64,000 bases of DNA from Sutcliffiella horikoshii (GCF_019931755.1 NZ_CP082918.1:972001-1036000), one strand, 5' to 3'. Positions 9,310 through 23,002 are shown, counted from the first letter of the stretch. Made by a program: numbers and translations. The notes: generated by a model not told the origin, from the letters alone.

Positions 9310-10095
9310 ATGTTTTATGTTTCGATGTTTTTTCAATACATTGGCCAATATTTAAAAACACGGTTCCAATACAGAGCTGACCTTGTGGTGGAAATCCTCT
9401 CCGACTTGTTGTTTCAGGCGGTCAATCTGGTGTTTATCCTGGTTGTCTTTGGCCATACACAGTTTTTGAGCGGTTGGAGCAGGGAGGAAATCATCTTTAT
9501 TTATGGCTTCTTCCTCATACCTTTTGCTCTGTTTTCCTCGTTTTTTAACATTTGGGATTTTAATGAACGATATATTGTAAAAGGGGAAATGGACCGCATT
9601 CTGACAAGGCCGATTCATAGCCTGTTTCAAGTTGTACTGGAGCGGATGGAGCTGGAATCATTATTTGGGGTGTTTACAGGTGCAGCCATCATGATCTATG
9701 CCGGCAACCTGCTAGATCTCACTTTTGCTTGGTACGATTATCTTCTATTAATAGTCTTTGTGCTTGGCGGAGCGCTTGTCTATGCCGGAATATTCGTCCT
9801 GCTTGCAAGCATCGGTTTTTGGTCAGACGCCAGAACATCGATCATGCCGATGATGTACAATATCGGAAACTATGGAAGGTATCCTGTTGATATTTACAAC
9901 AATGTCATCCGCTTTGTTCTGACCTGGATACTCCCATTTGCCTTTGTCGGTGTCTACCCGTCTGCATACTTCCTCGGTAGGTCCGAGTGGTATGGATACG
10001 CGTTTATGACCCCATTTATCGGCGTGGCATTCTTTGTTCTATCTGTATTTGTCTGGAATGTCGGCGTAACCAAATATAGAGGTGCTGGAAATTAG
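9310..10095 (+). CDS. ABC-2 type exporter permease 2
   Basis: 261 residues with about six membrane segments and a RADLVVEILSDLLFQ start region typical of COG3694 permeases. It begins 3 bp after the preceding stop codon, with GGAGGGTGAGG as ribosome-binding site inside the end of the previous gene. Together with the two upstream genes it would form an ATPase plus heterodimeric permease. Substrate unknown. Confidence 0.87.
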   Translation: MFYVSMFFQYIGQYLKTRFQYRADLVVEILSDLLFQAVNLVFILVVFGHTQFLSGWSREEIIFIYGFFLIPFALFSSFFNIWDFNERYIVKGEMDRILTRPIHSLFQVVLERMELESLFGVFTGAAIMIYAGNLLDLTFAWYDYLLLIVFVLGGALVYAGIFVLLASIGFWSDARTSIMPMMYNIGNYGRYPVDIYNNVIRFVLTWILPFAFVGVYPSAYFLGRSEWYGYAFMTPFIGVAFFVLSVFVWNVGVTKYRGAGN

Positions 10096-10100
10096 AAATA

Positions 10101-10228
10101 GTGGATTGAAGCGGAAGGCACTCGACTCCGGCGGGAGGTAGCGGTAGCTTGAGACCCCTGAAGCGAAGTGAGGAGGCTCAAGCAGCGCCCCGCGGAAAGC
10201 GAGTGCCTGCAGCGAAAAGGAACGATCA
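10101..10228 (-). repeat. GC-rich intergenic repeat element, copy 2 (inverted)
   Basis: Reverse-complement copy of the element at 925-1050: GAGGAGGCTCAAGC, GCCCCGCGGAAAGCG and GAGACCCCTGAAGCG blocks are recognisable in the same order when read on the minus strand. It lies between the ABC exporter and the potassium channel gene. Confidence 0.75.
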
Positions 10229-10311
10229 AACTTTATACCAACAAAAAAGCATACCCGCTCTTCCGCCGCGTATATTGTACTAATGGCATGTCCGCGCATT
10301 GGAGGAGTAGG

Positions 10312-10725
10312 ATGCTTTATTTATTTATCGTCATCTTCATATTCATCGCTATTTTCATAAGCTTTTCCCATGTTTTTTCTTCAGAAAGCAGAAGTATACC
10401 CTATGTATCAAAAGAAACACTCCTTCTGTTACTGTTGATATACTCGACACTGCTGCTTTCATTTGGTCTTTTATATACTGTTCTCCATATTGAAGGGCAC
10501 CCCGTCCTTTTGGAAAGAGGCGAACTAATCAGCGGAAGTTACTTTTCCATTTTCTTTCGCTCTGTCTATTTCAGTGCCATCACCATATTGACGGTAGGGT
10601 ACGGAGATATTACACCCATCGGTATCGGCAGGGCCATTGCCATGACAGAAGCATTAATAGGCTTTGTCATGCCGGCAGCCTTTGTGGTCCGGGTTGTCCT
10701 GCACATGGACGGGCGTGAGAGATAA
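10312..10725 (+). CDS. Small two-pore-domain-like potassium channel protein (Ion_trans_2)
   Basis: The start at 10312 follows GGAGGAGTAG directly and gives 137 residues. Hydrophobic helices at ~1-20, ~36-60 and ~104-130 flank a pore loop holding the K+ selectivity filter TVGYGD (~93-98). The family forms tetrameric K+ channels. No C-terminal RCK domain is present, so gating is not evident. It is convergent with the small minus-strand gene whose stop lies 6 bp away. Confidence 0.85.
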   Translation: MLYLFIVIFIFIAIFISFSHVFSSESRSIPYVSKETLLLLLLIYSTLLLSFGLLYTVLHIEGHPVLLERGELISGSYFSIFFRSVYFSAITILTVGYGDITPIGIGRAIAMTEALIGFVMPAAFVVRVVLHMDGRER

Positions 10726-10731
10726 ACTATA

Positions 10732-10890
10732 CTAATTCCCCTCATTTAGAAAACGGTTGGATAACTCAGATATCGGTTCCGGACAGTTGGCGTCAGCGTT
10801 CAAGGGAGTCTCTATGGACTTCTGGTTAACGCTGATTTCTTTATGATGTTCTGTTACTGCCCCTTCATGAAGTACATCTTCTTTTTTCAT
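10732..10890 (-). CDS. Hypothetical 52-residue soluble protein
   Basis: A short frame with a good ribosome-binding site (GGAGGAAGTGAA) 0-12 nt upstream of its ATG. It starts MKKEDVLHEGAVTEHHKEIS and ends in FLNEGN. It is acidic and polar, with a single cysteine and no membrane segment. Function not recognised. The strong initiation site and tight convergent fit against the channel gene support a real gene; only a homology search could confirm it. Confidence 0.55.
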   Translation of the reverse strand: MKKEDVLHEGAVTEHHKEISVNQKSIETPLNADANCPEPISELSNRFLNEGN

Positions 10891-11028
10891 TTCACTTCCT
10901 CCATTCTTTTCATTTTTAATTAGTTTAAGTTATTTGACAAAGTATATGTATGACACCGCATTTCTTGATAATTCTTCTTTCTTTCGTTAGTCTTAAATAA
11001 ACTGACTAAACATAAGGAGGAGTTTGTA

Positions 11029-11496
11029 ATGACAATTGAACTTGGCAAAAAAGCCCCTGATTTTTCACTGCTTTCCAATACTGGGGAAACGGTTACCCTT
11101 TCAAGTTTTAAAGGCAAAAATGTCGTATTATATTTCTATCCAAAAGATATGACCCCTGGATGCACCACACAGGCGTGTGATTTCCGTGATATGCATGAAG
11201 ACTTCTCGAATCTTGACTCGGTAGTACTTGGAGTCAGTCCAGATCCCCAATCAAGGCATGAAAAGTTTATTGATAAACACGGTTTGCCATTTATGCTCTT
11301 AGTAGACGAGGATCATGAAGTGGCAGAACTTTATGATGTGTGGAAGCTGAAGAAAAATTTCGGCAAAGAATATATGGGAATTGAACGTTCTACCTTCATC
11401 ATCAATAAAGAAGGTGAACTAGTAAAAGAGTGGAGAAAAGTAAAAGTGAAAGGCCATGTGGAAGAGGCGTTGAGCTTTATAAAAGAGAACTTATAA
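11029..11496 (+). CDS. bcp: Thioredoxin-dependent thiol peroxidase (peroxiredoxin Bcp)
   Basis: 155 residues of the AhpC/TSA fold. The peroxidatic cysteine is Cys45 in TPGCTTQACDFRD, with Cys50 as the resolving cysteine typical of atypical 2-Cys BCP proteins. It reduces hydrogen peroxide and organic hydroperoxides using thioredoxin. AAGGAGGAG precedes the ATG. It lies just upstream of the perR region, as B. subtilis ygaF does, though the AbgT and PduO genes intervene here. A Per box was not seen upstream. Confidence 0.95.
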   Translation: MTIELGKKAPDFSLLSNTGETVTLSSFKGKNVVLYFYPKDMTPGCTTQACDFRDMHEDFSNLDSVVLGVSPDPQSRHEKFIDKHGLPFMLLVDEDHEVAELYDVWKLKKNFGKEYMGIERSTFIINKEGELVKEWRKVKVKGHVEEALSFIKENL

Positions 11497-11860
11497 GAGG
11501 AAAAGCCTTTTTTTCAATAATTAAGGCAAACGTCTAACTACAAAAGACTCCTAGGTGAGTATTTTATAGTGTAGGGCATACCTCCTCAAAAAGTTGACGT
11601 GATTAGAGTGTGAGCATAAAGCTTACACTCCTTTTTTATGATATGAATTTATATATTATGGGTAAAGTAAAGAAAGCCAACGGTGGGACAAGCACGTTAG
11701 CTTAATAAAGGATACATAGTATTAATATTATTTTAAAAATTGGTTATTTTGCGTGTATTACCTGAACCCTTCCATCCTTGAGTATTTTTTATTATACTGA
11801 TAAAGGATTTTTTCTTGTTATTTTTTGAAAATTTAATAGATTGAGAAAGGGGATTTTATA
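11497..11860 (+). other. Intergenic region between bcp and the AbgT transporter gene
   Basis: Holds one convincing terminator at 11606-11637 (about 110 bp past bcp) and an imperfect inverted repeat at 11674-11703 (AAGCCAACG ... CGTTAGCTT) that could be a hairpin or operator. Nothing else is recognisable; no known riboswitch pattern was found by eye. Confidence 0.5.
11606..11637 (+). terminator. Rho-independent terminator downstream of bcp
   Basis: GAGTGTGAGC-ATAAA-GCTTACACTC stem followed by CTTTTTT. It stands ~110 bp beyond the bcp stop. Confidence 0.8.
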
Positions 11861-13408
11861 ATGGAAGCAACGCAAAAGAAACGCGGCTTTGTTATGCGTG
11901 CTCTTGACAGTATTGAGCGCGTTGGTAATAAGCTGCCTCACCCGGTAACGTTATTCGCTATTTTCGCGTTATTGGTAATTGTCGCTTCTGGAATTTTTTC
12001 CAGCATGGGTGTACAAGTAGACGATCCTTTAAATGAGGGAGAAGTTCTTACTGTCAAGAACTTAATGAGCTCAGAAGGAATTGCTTACATCTTTGAAAGT
12101 GCCGTTACAAACTTCACAGGTTTTGCTCCGCTTGGAACAGTGCTTGTAACGATGATTGGTATCGGTATTGCGGAGAGATCCGGACTTATCAGTGCAGGTC
12201 TTCGCGGCTTGGTAACATCCGTTCCTAAACAACTGATGACAGCTGCTCTAGTATTCGGAGGAATTATGTCTTCTATGGCCGCAGATGCCGGATATGTAGT
12301 ATTGACACCTCTTGGTGCAGTGCTTTTCGCAGGATTGGGAAGGCATCCTCTTGCTGGACTTGCAGCAGCGTTCGCCGGGGTATCTGCTGGATTCAGTGCA
12401 AACTTGCTATTAACATCACTTGATCCGTTATTAGGGTCTTTAACACAAGAAGCGGCAGCAACGGTTGACCCAGAATATGCTGCAGGCATGAACTACATGA
12501 TGAACTTCTACTTCATGTTTGCTTCTGTATTTGTTCTAACTATTGTTGGTACGTTCGTAACGGATAAAATAGTTGAACCGCGTCTTGGTGAGTACAAAGG
12601 TGCTTACAAAGGGGACGTTGACTTCTTAAAACCTGAAGAGAAAAAAGGTTTATGGGCTGCATTGTTTGCATTCATTGCAACTATTGCAGTAATGGCTTTG
12701 CTTGTTGTTCCTTCTTGGGGACCACTACGTGGAGACGGCTCATTCTTAGAAGCGCCATTCTTCCATACACTTGTACCAGTAATTCTAATTATGTTCTTCA
12801 TTCCAGGACTTGTTTATGGAATGATCACTAAATCAATTAAAAATGACAAAGATGTAGCAAACCAAATGTCCGACACGATGGCAACAATGGGTGCATACAT
12901 TGTACTGGCATTTGTGGCTGGTCAGTTTGTCGCTTACTTTAATGAAACAAACCTTGGCCTTGTTCTGGCGGTAAATGGTGCAGAACTCATCCAAGGAATC
13001 GGCTTTGATAGCGAAAATCGTTTCATGAGTATCCTGTTAATCCTAGTGTTTATGACTGTTGCTGGTTTCATCAACCTGTTTATCGGAAGTGCATCTGCTA
13101 AATGGGCAATCATGGCGCCGGTATTTGTTCCAATGATGATGGGTCTGGGGTATTCCCCTGAGCTTACTCAATTGGCATATCGTTTAGCTGATTCGACTAC
13201 AAACGTCATCTCACCATTAATGCCATACTTCGCTATCGTTATCGCGTTTGCGCAAAAGTATGATAAAAAGGTTGGGATTGGTACACTGATCTCTACAATG
13301 ATTCCATACTCTGTGTTCTTCTCCATCGTATGGGTTATCATGCTTATCGTTTGGATCCTTACTGGCTTGCCAATCGGACCGAACGCACCTATCGATTATG
13401 TAGGTTAA
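11861..13408 (+). CDS. AbgT family transporter
   Basis: 515 residues with about 12 hydrophobic segments. The N-terminal cytosolic stretch (LDSIERVGNKLPHPVTLFAI) and the SADAGYV- and SASAKWAIMAP-type segments are hallmarks of the AbgT family. Members import p-aminobenzoyl-glutamate or export sulfonamides/antimetabolites by ion coupling; which applies here cannot be told. GAAAGGGGA lies 10 nt before the ATG. A terminator follows at once, so it is monocistronic. Confidence 0.92.
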   Translation: MEATQKKRGFVMRALDSIERVGNKLPHPVTLFAIFALLVIVASGIFSSMGVQVDDPLNEGEVLTVKNLMSSEGIAYIFESAVTNFTGFAPLGTVLVTMIGIGIAERSGLISAGLRGLVTSVPKQLMTAALVFGGIMSSMAADAGYVVLTPLGAVLFAGLGRHPLAGLAAAFAGVSAGFSANLLLTSLDPLLGSLTQEAAATVDPEYAAGMNYMMNFYFMFASVFVLTIVGTFVTDKIVEPRLGEYKGAYKGDVDFLKPEEKKGLWAALFAFIATIAVMALLVVPSWGPLRGDGSFLEAPFFHTLVPVILIMFFIPGLVYGMITKSIKNDKDVANQMSDTMATMGAYIVLAFVAGQFVAYFNETNLGLVLAVNGAELIQGIGFDSENRFMSILLILVFMTVAGFINLFIGSASAKWAIMAPVFVPMMMGLGYSPELTQLAYRLADSTTNVISPLMPYFAIVIAFAQKYDKKVGIGTLISTMIPYSVFFSIVWVIMLIVWILTGLPIGPNAPIDYVG

Positions 13409-13417
13409 TGAAATAAA

Positions 13418-13457
13418 ACACCTGCTTGTCCATAATGGACTTGCGGGTGTTTTTTTG
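13418..13457 (+). terminator. Rho-independent terminator of the AbgT gene
   Basis: ACACCTGC and GCGGGTGT pair around an inner GTCCAT/ATGGAC stem, followed by a run of T. It begins 9 bp after the stop codon. Confidence 0.88.
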
Positions 13458-13508
13458 CTATAAGGAAAGAAGAAGCTTAAAAAATGAAGAGTAGGGGATG
13501 GGGAGTTA

Positions 13509-14063
13509 ATGAAAATCTATACAAAAACAGGCGATAAAGGACAAACTTCTTTAGTCTATGGACAAAGAGTGGATAAAAATCATGCACGTGTAGAAGCATA
13601 TGGAACATGTGATGAAGCGAACTCGATGATTGGTCTTGCAATGGCTTATCTAAACGATGAAGACTTCAATCGAAAAGAAACACTCTTGCAGTCTTTCTAT
13701 AACATCCAAACCATCCTTTTCCACGTGGGAGCAGAACTTGCCACACCGGCTGGGAAAGAAGTGAAGTGGAAGCTGACAGAAAAGCATGTAAAAAGCCTGG
13801 AGGACGAAATGGACGAACTCGATGCAACACTTCCTCCTTTGAAAAATTTCGTATTACCTGGTGGTTCAAAAGCAGGAGCGGCTTTGCATAGTGCGCGAAC
13901 TATCGTTAGGAGGGCGGAAAGATCTGCTGTGGGATTGAGTGATGAACTTTCTCCGAATGTACTTTCCTATTTGAATCGTCTTTCTGACTATCTTTTTGTC
14001 GTATCACGCTATGTAAACAGCCAATTAAAGAAGGAAGAACCGATTTTAAAGCCAGAGGTTTAA
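13509..14063 (+). CDS. Cob(I)yrinic acid a,c-diamide adenosyltransferase, PduO type
   Basis: 184 residues. The N-terminal KIYTKTGDKGQTSLVYG motif binds ATP phosphates, YGTCDEANSMIG follows, and the C-terminal RRAERSAV...LSYLNRLSDYLFV region completes the PduO signature. It adenosylates cob(I)alamin to adenosylcobalamin. It resembles B. subtilis YvqK. The weak ribosome-binding site GGGGA sits 6-10 nt before the ATG. No other cobalamin genes are adjacent, which suggests salvage of imported corrinoids. Confidence 0.92.
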   Translation: MKIYTKTGDKGQTSLVYGQRVDKNHARVEAYGTCDEANSMIGLAMAYLNDEDFNRKETLLQSFYNIQTILFHVGAELATPAGKEVKWKLTEKHVKSLEDEMDELDATLPPLKNFVLPGGSKAGAALHSARTIVRRAERSAVGLSDELSPNVLSYLNRLSDYLFVVSRYVNSQLKKEEPILKPEV

Positions 14064-14099
14064 AATCCCTTTAACTTCATATAGATATTAGTATTAACA

Positions 14100-14146
14100 T
14101 TGACAAAAATATCAATATCACGGTACACTAATTATAAATATTATAA
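14100..14146 (+). promoter_or_regulatory. perR promoter with Per box
   Basis: A -35 TTGACA (14100-14105) and a possible -10 TACACT (14124-14129, spacing 18) are followed by TTATAAATATTATAA (14132-14146). This matches the PerR operator consensus TTATAATNATTATAA with one mismatch. It overlaps the expected transcription start, so PerR would repress its own gene, as known in B. subtilis. Confidence 0.8.
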
Positions 14147-14181
14147 AGTAATAATCTTTATGAAAAGTGAGGTGCATGACT

Positions 14182-14616
14182 GTGGCAAACGAACAATTAA
14201 AAGAAGCGCTCGAAACGCTAAAACAAACTGGAGTTCGCATAACTCCACAGCGTCATGCGATTTTAGAGTATCTTATTCAATCTATGTCCCATCCGACAGC
14301 TGACGATATATACAAAGCACTTGAAGGAAAGTTTCCCAACATGAGTGTCGCGACCGTTTACAACAACTTGAGAGTTTTTCGTGAAGTTGGTCTTGTAAAA
14401 GAATTGACTTACGGAGACAACTCCAGTCGTTTTGACTACGTGACAACCGACCATTATCATTTGATCTGTGACGAATGCGGCAAAATAGTCGACTTCCATT
14501 ACCCAGGTCTTGATGAAGTGGAAGCGTTGGCTGCCCATGTTACTGGATTCAAAATTGCTCGCCATCGCATGGAAATATACGGTGTCTGCCCAGAATGTGA
14601 CAAAGGGGCTCATTAA
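14182..14616 (+). CDS. perR: Peroxide-responsive repressor PerR
   Basis: I choose the GTG at 14182: GAGGTG lies 7 nt upstream, and the N-terminus ([22 protein letters not shown]) then aligns residue for residue with B. subtilis PerR. The 144-residue Fur-family protein has an N-terminal winged helix and a C-terminal dimerisation domain. The Fe/Mn-sensing ligands His37, Asp85, His91, His93 and Asp104 and the structural zinc Cys96-x2-Cys99 and C-terminal CPEC are all present. Metal-catalysed oxidation of the histidines derepresses peroxide-defence genes. A Per box in its own promoter implies autoregulation. Confidence 0.97.
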   Translation: MANEQLKEALETLKQTGVRITPQRHAILEYLIQSMSHPTADDIYKALEGKFPNMSVATVYNNLRVFREVGLVKELTYGDNSSRFDYVTTDHYHLICDECGKIVDFHYPGLDEVEALAAHVTGFKIARHRMEIYGVCPECDKGAH

Positions 14617-14643
14617 CCTTTTGCATCTGGAAAAACAACCAAT

Positions 14644-14686
14644 AAAAAAAGCTGGTAGGACTTAAATCCTATCAGCTTTCTTTTTT
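14644..14686. terminator. Bidirectional terminator between perR and ygzB
   Basis: AAAAAAAGCTGGTAGGA pairs with TCCTATCAGCTTTCTTTTTT; A-run and T-run on the two sides allow termination on both strands. Confidence 0.85.
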
Positions 14687-15024
14687 GAGTTATAATCTTC
14701 ATTGAACTCTTTACCTTCAAGAGAAGGATCCATCGTTAACGGTTCGTTACAATACATGCACATGTCTACGCGACCAAGAACTTTAGTATGCTTCCCGCAG
14801 TTGGGGCAAACTACCTGTACGGCCTTTGTGGACAGCATGCCGATCCAAAAATAAACAACCGTGGAACCGACGATGCATAAAAGTCCCAATAACATAAACA
14901 AAGTCATGACCAACATGTTTCCTTGAAAGAATATTCCTATATACATAACGAAGAAACCGATAAAGACAAGACTGAGTGCAAAGGTTCTTATTTTATTGAT
15001 TTTACTAGAATATTTACGAGCCAT
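14662..15024 (-). CDS. ygzB: UPF0295 family membrane protein YgzB
   Basis: The start at 15024 ([19 protein letters not shown]) lies 8 nt after GGAGG; an upstream GTG has no such spacing. The 120-residue protein has two membrane helices (~14-36 and ~40-65), then a cytosolic tail with [20 protein letters not shown], a zinc-ribbon-like four-cysteine motif, and an acidic/basic end. Function unknown; the perR-ygzB-ygxA order is as in B. subtilis. Confidence 0.88.
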   Translation of the reverse strand: MARKYSSKINKIRTFALSLVFIGFFVMYIGIFFQGNMLVMTLFMLLGLLCIVGSTVVYFWIGMLSTKAVQVVCPNCGKHTKVLGRVDMCMYCNEPLTMDPSLEGKEFNEDYNSKKKADRI

Positions 15025-15199
15025 GAACACTACCTCCTAAAACAATATAATAGCACATTTTGTCCAAAAGTGGAGTTACAGTCACAGACATGTTGAATTT
15101 AGAAGTTGACCGAATGTTCTGGATTAAAAATGATAAAAAGGACTTTAAAAGAAAGTGTCGAATAATAGGGAGAACCCTTTTAAATATGGAGGTCTTAAG

Positions 15200-16075
15200 A
15201 TGGAAGATTTACTTCGTCCTATCTATCAAGAACGCGCTAGTCAATCAAACACGCAAGGAATATTAATGATAGAAAAGAAAAACCCGGTCAGCCCAAATAC
15301 CGATAAATTTGACGTTATTCTCTTTATGGTAGTGAAAGAGCTTGATGAATCCTTATACGTCAAACACTATGAATTGCTTCAAAAGAAAGCCGCCCTATAC
15401 ATCGCAAGCGAAAAACAACTGGAAGAATGGATCACGCTTGGAACGAACCGAAGAGTCATCGACTGGATCATCAACGGGAAAGTACTCTTTGACCGAAATG
15501 AGTTTATCTATGCGCTAAGAGGTAAGCTACTCGATTTCCCACTAGAAGACCGTAAGCTGAAAATAGGTTTAGAATTTGCAAAACTAATAAGAAGATATCT
15601 TGAAGGCAAGGATTTCTTTGATTCCAAACACTATATCGATGCCTATAACCATATCGTCCACTCTCTTCACCATTTGGCAAGACTGGCAGTGATCGATCAC
15701 GGTTTCCACCCTGAAATAACCGTTTGGAATCAAGTAAAGAAAATCGAACCAGAAATCTACAAACTATATGAAGAGTTAATTCAAGGCGATGAACCTATTG
15801 ATAAAAGACTAGAGCTGCTCTTCCTTGCTAATGAGTTCATGATCTATTCCAGAACAAGAACCGGAGCCAAACATTTAATAGAAGTATTAATGGAAAAAGA
15901 AGAAGCTTGGTCCTACAATGAAATGCTGCACCACCCTAAACTCCAAAAGTATTCAGTAGATCTCAGTGTACTGGTAGAATACTTAGTGGAAAAAGGCTTC
16001 CTGCAAGTAGAGAAGAAACAGACCAAAGGTAACGGTGTCTTTCACCGACTTTATCAGGTCGTGCCAGAGAAATAA
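15200..16075 (+). CDS. ygxA: Nucleotidyltransferase-like protein YgxA
   Basis: The ATG at 15200 with GGAGG 7 nt upstream gives 291 residues starting MEDLLRPIYQERASQ. The family is annotated as nucleotidyltransferase-like; an N-terminal alpha/beta part (~1-130) precedes a helical half ending in a winged-helix-like segment (~240-291). Biochemical role unknown. As in B. subtilis it is the last gene before an rRNA operon. Confidence 0.85.
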   Translation: MEDLLRPIYQERASQSNTQGILMIEKKNPVSPNTDKFDVILFMVVKELDESLYVKHYELLQKKAALYIASEKQLEEWITLGTNRRVIDWIINGKVLFDRNEFIYALRGKLLDFPLEDRKLKIGLEFAKLIRRYLEGKDFFDSKHYIDAYNHIVHSLHHLARLAVIDHGFHPEITVWNQVKKIEPEIYKLYEELIQGDEPIDKRLELLFLANEFMIYSRTRTGAKHLIEVLMEKEEAWSYNEMLHHPKLQKYSVDLSVLVEYLVEKGFLQVEKKQTKGNGVFHRLYQVVPEK

Positions 16076-16182
16076 TAAAAATGGATGATGCTTAAAAGGC
16101 TCCTTGGAATAGTTGTTTTCTATAGGAGCTTTAGCATTTCTTGACCATTTGAAAATTATTTTAAAAAAGTTTAAAAGATGTG

Positions 16183-16308
16183 TTGACGATGTTTATTGTT
16201 ACATGGTATATTATTATTCGTCGCCGCAAGAGAAAAGCTTAAACGCGACAACGAGAAAAAAGAAATTAAAAAAAGATGTTGACTTAAAACATCAAAACAT
16301 GTTATATT
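16183..16308 (+). promoter_or_regulatory. Tandem rrn promoters P1 and P2
   Basis: P1: TTGACG (16183-16188), 18-nt spacer, TATATT (16207-16212). P2: TTGACT (16279-16284), 18-nt spacer, TATATT (16303-16308). Two promoters ~96 bp apart upstream of the 16S gene are the usual Bacillus rrn arrangement. The leader between P2 and 16S contains TTTGAAAACTAAAC, an element echoed in both rRNA spacers (processing stems). Confidence 0.8.
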
Positions 16309-16454
16309 AATAAAGTCGCTTCTGAGCGACAAACTGATTGAAATGATCTTTGAAAACTAAACAAAACAACAGCGTCATAACGTCGGTTCTACGGAACTGG
16401 CAAAATGATTTTAAGTAAGACAAGCTAGCAAATTTTGAGCAAAAGCTCAGACTC

Positions 16455-21162
<4,708 letters not shown>

Positions 21163-21288
21163 AAATAAGTATCGAAATAAGTGAACGATATGAATATCTT
21201 GATAGGAACACATTATCTAGTTTTGAAGGAACAAAAAAAGATGAAAAAACATCTTGATTTTCTTCAAAGATATATTATAATAATATTT

Positions 21289-21406
21289 GTCTGGTAATGA
21301 TGGCGAAGAGGTCACACCCGTTCCCATACCGAACACGGAAGTTAAGCTCTTCAGCGCCGATGGTAGTTGGGGGATCTCCCCCTGTGAGAGTAGGACGTTG
21401 CCAGGC
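21289..21406 (+). rRNA. rrf: 5S ribosomal RNA
   Basis: About 118 nt with the conserved CACACCCGTTCCCATACCGA and the GTGAGAGTAGGACG segment; the ends GTCTGGTAA and TTGCCAGGC pair. Confidence 0.95.
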
Positions 21407-21415
21407 TGGTATTAA

Positions 21416-21490
21416 TCCACCATAGCTCAGCGGTAGAGCATTCGGCTGTTAACCGAAGGGTCGTAGGTTCGAATCCTACTGGTGGAGCCA
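21416..21490 (+). tRNA. tRNA-Asn (GTT)
   Basis: Complete cloverleaf with acceptor TCCACCA/TGGTGGA, anticodon GTT and encoded CCA. First of 17 tRNA genes in the operon. Confidence 0.97.
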
Positions 21491-21497
21491 ATAATAT

Positions 21498-21589
21498 GGA
21501 GAGCTGTCCGAGTGGCCGAAGGAGCACGATTGGAAATCGTGTAGACGGTCAACGCCGTCTCAAGGGTTCAAATCCCTTGCTCTCCGCCA
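21498..21589 (+). tRNA. tRNA-Ser (GGA)
   Basis: Class II tRNA with a long variable arm (GACGG...CCGTC), anticodon GGA, CCA encoded. Confidence 0.97.
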
Positions 21590-21597
21590 TTATCTTT

Positions 21598-21672
21598 GGC
21601 CCGTTGGTCAAGCGGTTAAGACACCGCCCTTTCACGGCGGTAACACGGGTTCGAATCCCGTACGGGTCACCA
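21598..21672 (+). tRNA. tRNA-Glu (TTC)
   Basis: Anticodon TTC in CCCTTTCACGG, acceptor GGCCCGT/ACGGGTC, CCA encoded. Confidence 0.97.
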
Positions 21673-21711
21673 AAGTTTTTCCGAGACATTTACAATGAGT
21701 GTCCATACATA

Positions 21712-21787
21712 GGAGGATTAGCTCAGCTGGGAGAGCATCTGCCTTACAAGCAGAGGGTCGGCGGTTCGATCCCGTCATCCTCCACCA
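21712..21787 (+). tRNA. tRNA-Val (TAC)
   Basis: Anticodon TAC in CCTTACAAG, acceptor GGAGGAT/ATCCTCC, CCA encoded. Confidence 0.97.
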
Positions 21788-21814
21788 TTAGTTTTCTAAC
21801 ATTCTTTATATTAT

Positions 21815-21891
<77 letters not shown>

Positions 21892-21894
21892 AAT

Positions 21895-21970
21895 GGTCCC
21901 GTGGTGTAGCGGTTAACATGCCTGCCTGTCACGCAGGAGATCGCCGGTTCGATCCCGGTCGGGACCGCCA
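21895..21970 (+). tRNA. tRNA-Asp (GTC)
   Basis: Anticodon GTC in CCTGTCACG, acceptor GGTCCCG/CGGGACC, CCA encoded. Confidence 0.97.
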
Positions 21971-21991
21971 TTTTCTTTGAAAATAGAATTA

Positions 21992-22067
21992 GGCTCGGTA
22001 GCTCAGTTGGTAGAGCAATGGACTGAAAATCCATGTGTCGGCGGTTCGATTCCGTCCCGAGCCACCA
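21992..22067 (+). tRNA. tRNA-Phe (GAA)
   Basis: Anticodon GAA in ACTGAAAAT, acceptor GGCTCGG/CCGAGCC, CCA encoded. Confidence 0.97.
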
Positions 22068-22104
22068 TGATTTTTTCACCAAAGTGAAAAAATCACCATA
22101 TAAT

Positions 22105-22180
<76 letters not shown>

Positions 22181-22187
22181 GAAATAT

Positions 22188-22271
22188 GGAGGGGTAGCGA
22201 AGTGGCTAAACGCGGCGGACTGTAAATCCGCTCCTTCGGGTTCGGCAGTTCGAATCTGCCCCCCTCCACCA
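22188..22271 (+). tRNA. tRNA-Tyr (GTA)
   Basis: Class II with long variable arm, anticodon GTA in ACTGTAAAT, CCA encoded. Confidence 0.97.
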
Positions 22272-22306
22272 TTTCTTTTAAAATAAAAAGTAACAAATTG
22301 CATCAT

Positions 22307-22380
22307 AGGGGCATAGTTTAACGGTAGAACAGAGGTCTCCAAAACCTCCGGTGTGGGTTCGATTCCTACTGCCCCTGCCA
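22307..22380 (+). tRNA. tRNA-Trp (CCA)
   Basis: Anticodon CCA in TCTCCAAAA, acceptor AGGGGCA/TGCCCCT, 3' CCA encoded. Confidence 0.97.
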
Positions 22381-22396
22381 ATTTTATAAAAATTAT

Positions 22397-22473
22397 GGCG
22401 GCTGTGGCGAAGTGGTTAACGCACCTGATTGTGGTTCAGGCATTCGTGGGTTCGATTCCCATCAGTCGCCCCA
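22397..22473 (+). tRNA. tRNA-His (GTG)
   Basis: Anticodon GTG in ATTGTGGTT; the extra G at -1 opposite discriminator C is present, CCA encoded. Confidence 0.97.
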
Positions 22474-22529
22474 TATTTTATTTTATCGACTTATATAAAA
22501 GATTGAGTCGTTTTTATTTCCAGTTTTAT

Positions 22530-22604
22530 TGGGCTATAGCCAAGCGGTAAGGCATCGCACTTTGACTGCGACATGCGTTGGTTCGAATCCAGCTAGCCCA
22601 GCCA
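22530..22604 (+). tRNA. tRNA-Gln (TTG)
   Basis: Anticodon TTG in CTTTGACTG, acceptor TGGGCTA/TAGCCCA, CCA encoded. Confidence 0.97.
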
Positions 22605-22609
22605 TTTTT

Positions 22610-22684
22610 GCGGAAGTAGTTCAGTGGTAGAACACCACCTTGCCAAGGTGGGGGTCGCGGGTTCGAATCCCGTCTTCCGCTCCA
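22610..22684 (+). tRNA. tRNA-Gly (GCC)
   Basis: Anticodon GCC in CTTGCCAAG, acceptor GCGGAAG/CTTCCGC, CCA encoded. Confidence 0.97.
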
Positions 22685-22693
22685 AATATTTCA

Positions 22694-22767
22694 GGTGGCA
22701 TAGCCAAGTGGTAAGGCCAAGGTCTGCAAAACCTTTATCACCGGTTCAAATCCGGTTGCCACCTCCA
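22694..22767 (+). tRNA. tRNA-Cys (GCA)
   Basis: Anticodon GCA in TCTGCAAAA, acceptor GGTGGCA/TGCCACC, CCA encoded. Confidence 0.97.
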
Positions 22768-22803
22768 ATTTTATTAAAATAGTTATTCATATATACGAGA
22801 CAA

Positions 22804-22892
22804 GCCGGGGTGGCGGAACTGGCAGACGCACAGGACTTAAAATCCTGCGGTAGGTGACTACCGTACCGGTTCGATTCCGGTCCTCGGCACCA
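22804..22892 (+). tRNA. tRNA-Leu (TAA)
   Basis: Class II with long variable arm, anticodon TAA in ACTTAAAAT, CCA encoded. Confidence 0.97.
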
Positions 22893-22915
22893 TTTGAATA
22901 ATTATGATTGAGTAT

Positions 22916-22999
22916 GCCGGTGTGGCGGAATTGGCAGACGCGCACGACTCAAAATCGTGTTCCTCTGGAGTGCCGGTTCGACCCCGGCCACCGGTACCA
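22916..22999 (+). tRNA. tRNA-Leu (CAA)
   Basis: Class II with long variable arm, anticodon CAA in ACTCAAAAT, CCA encoded. Confidence 0.97.
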
Positions 23000-23002
23000 A
23001 TC

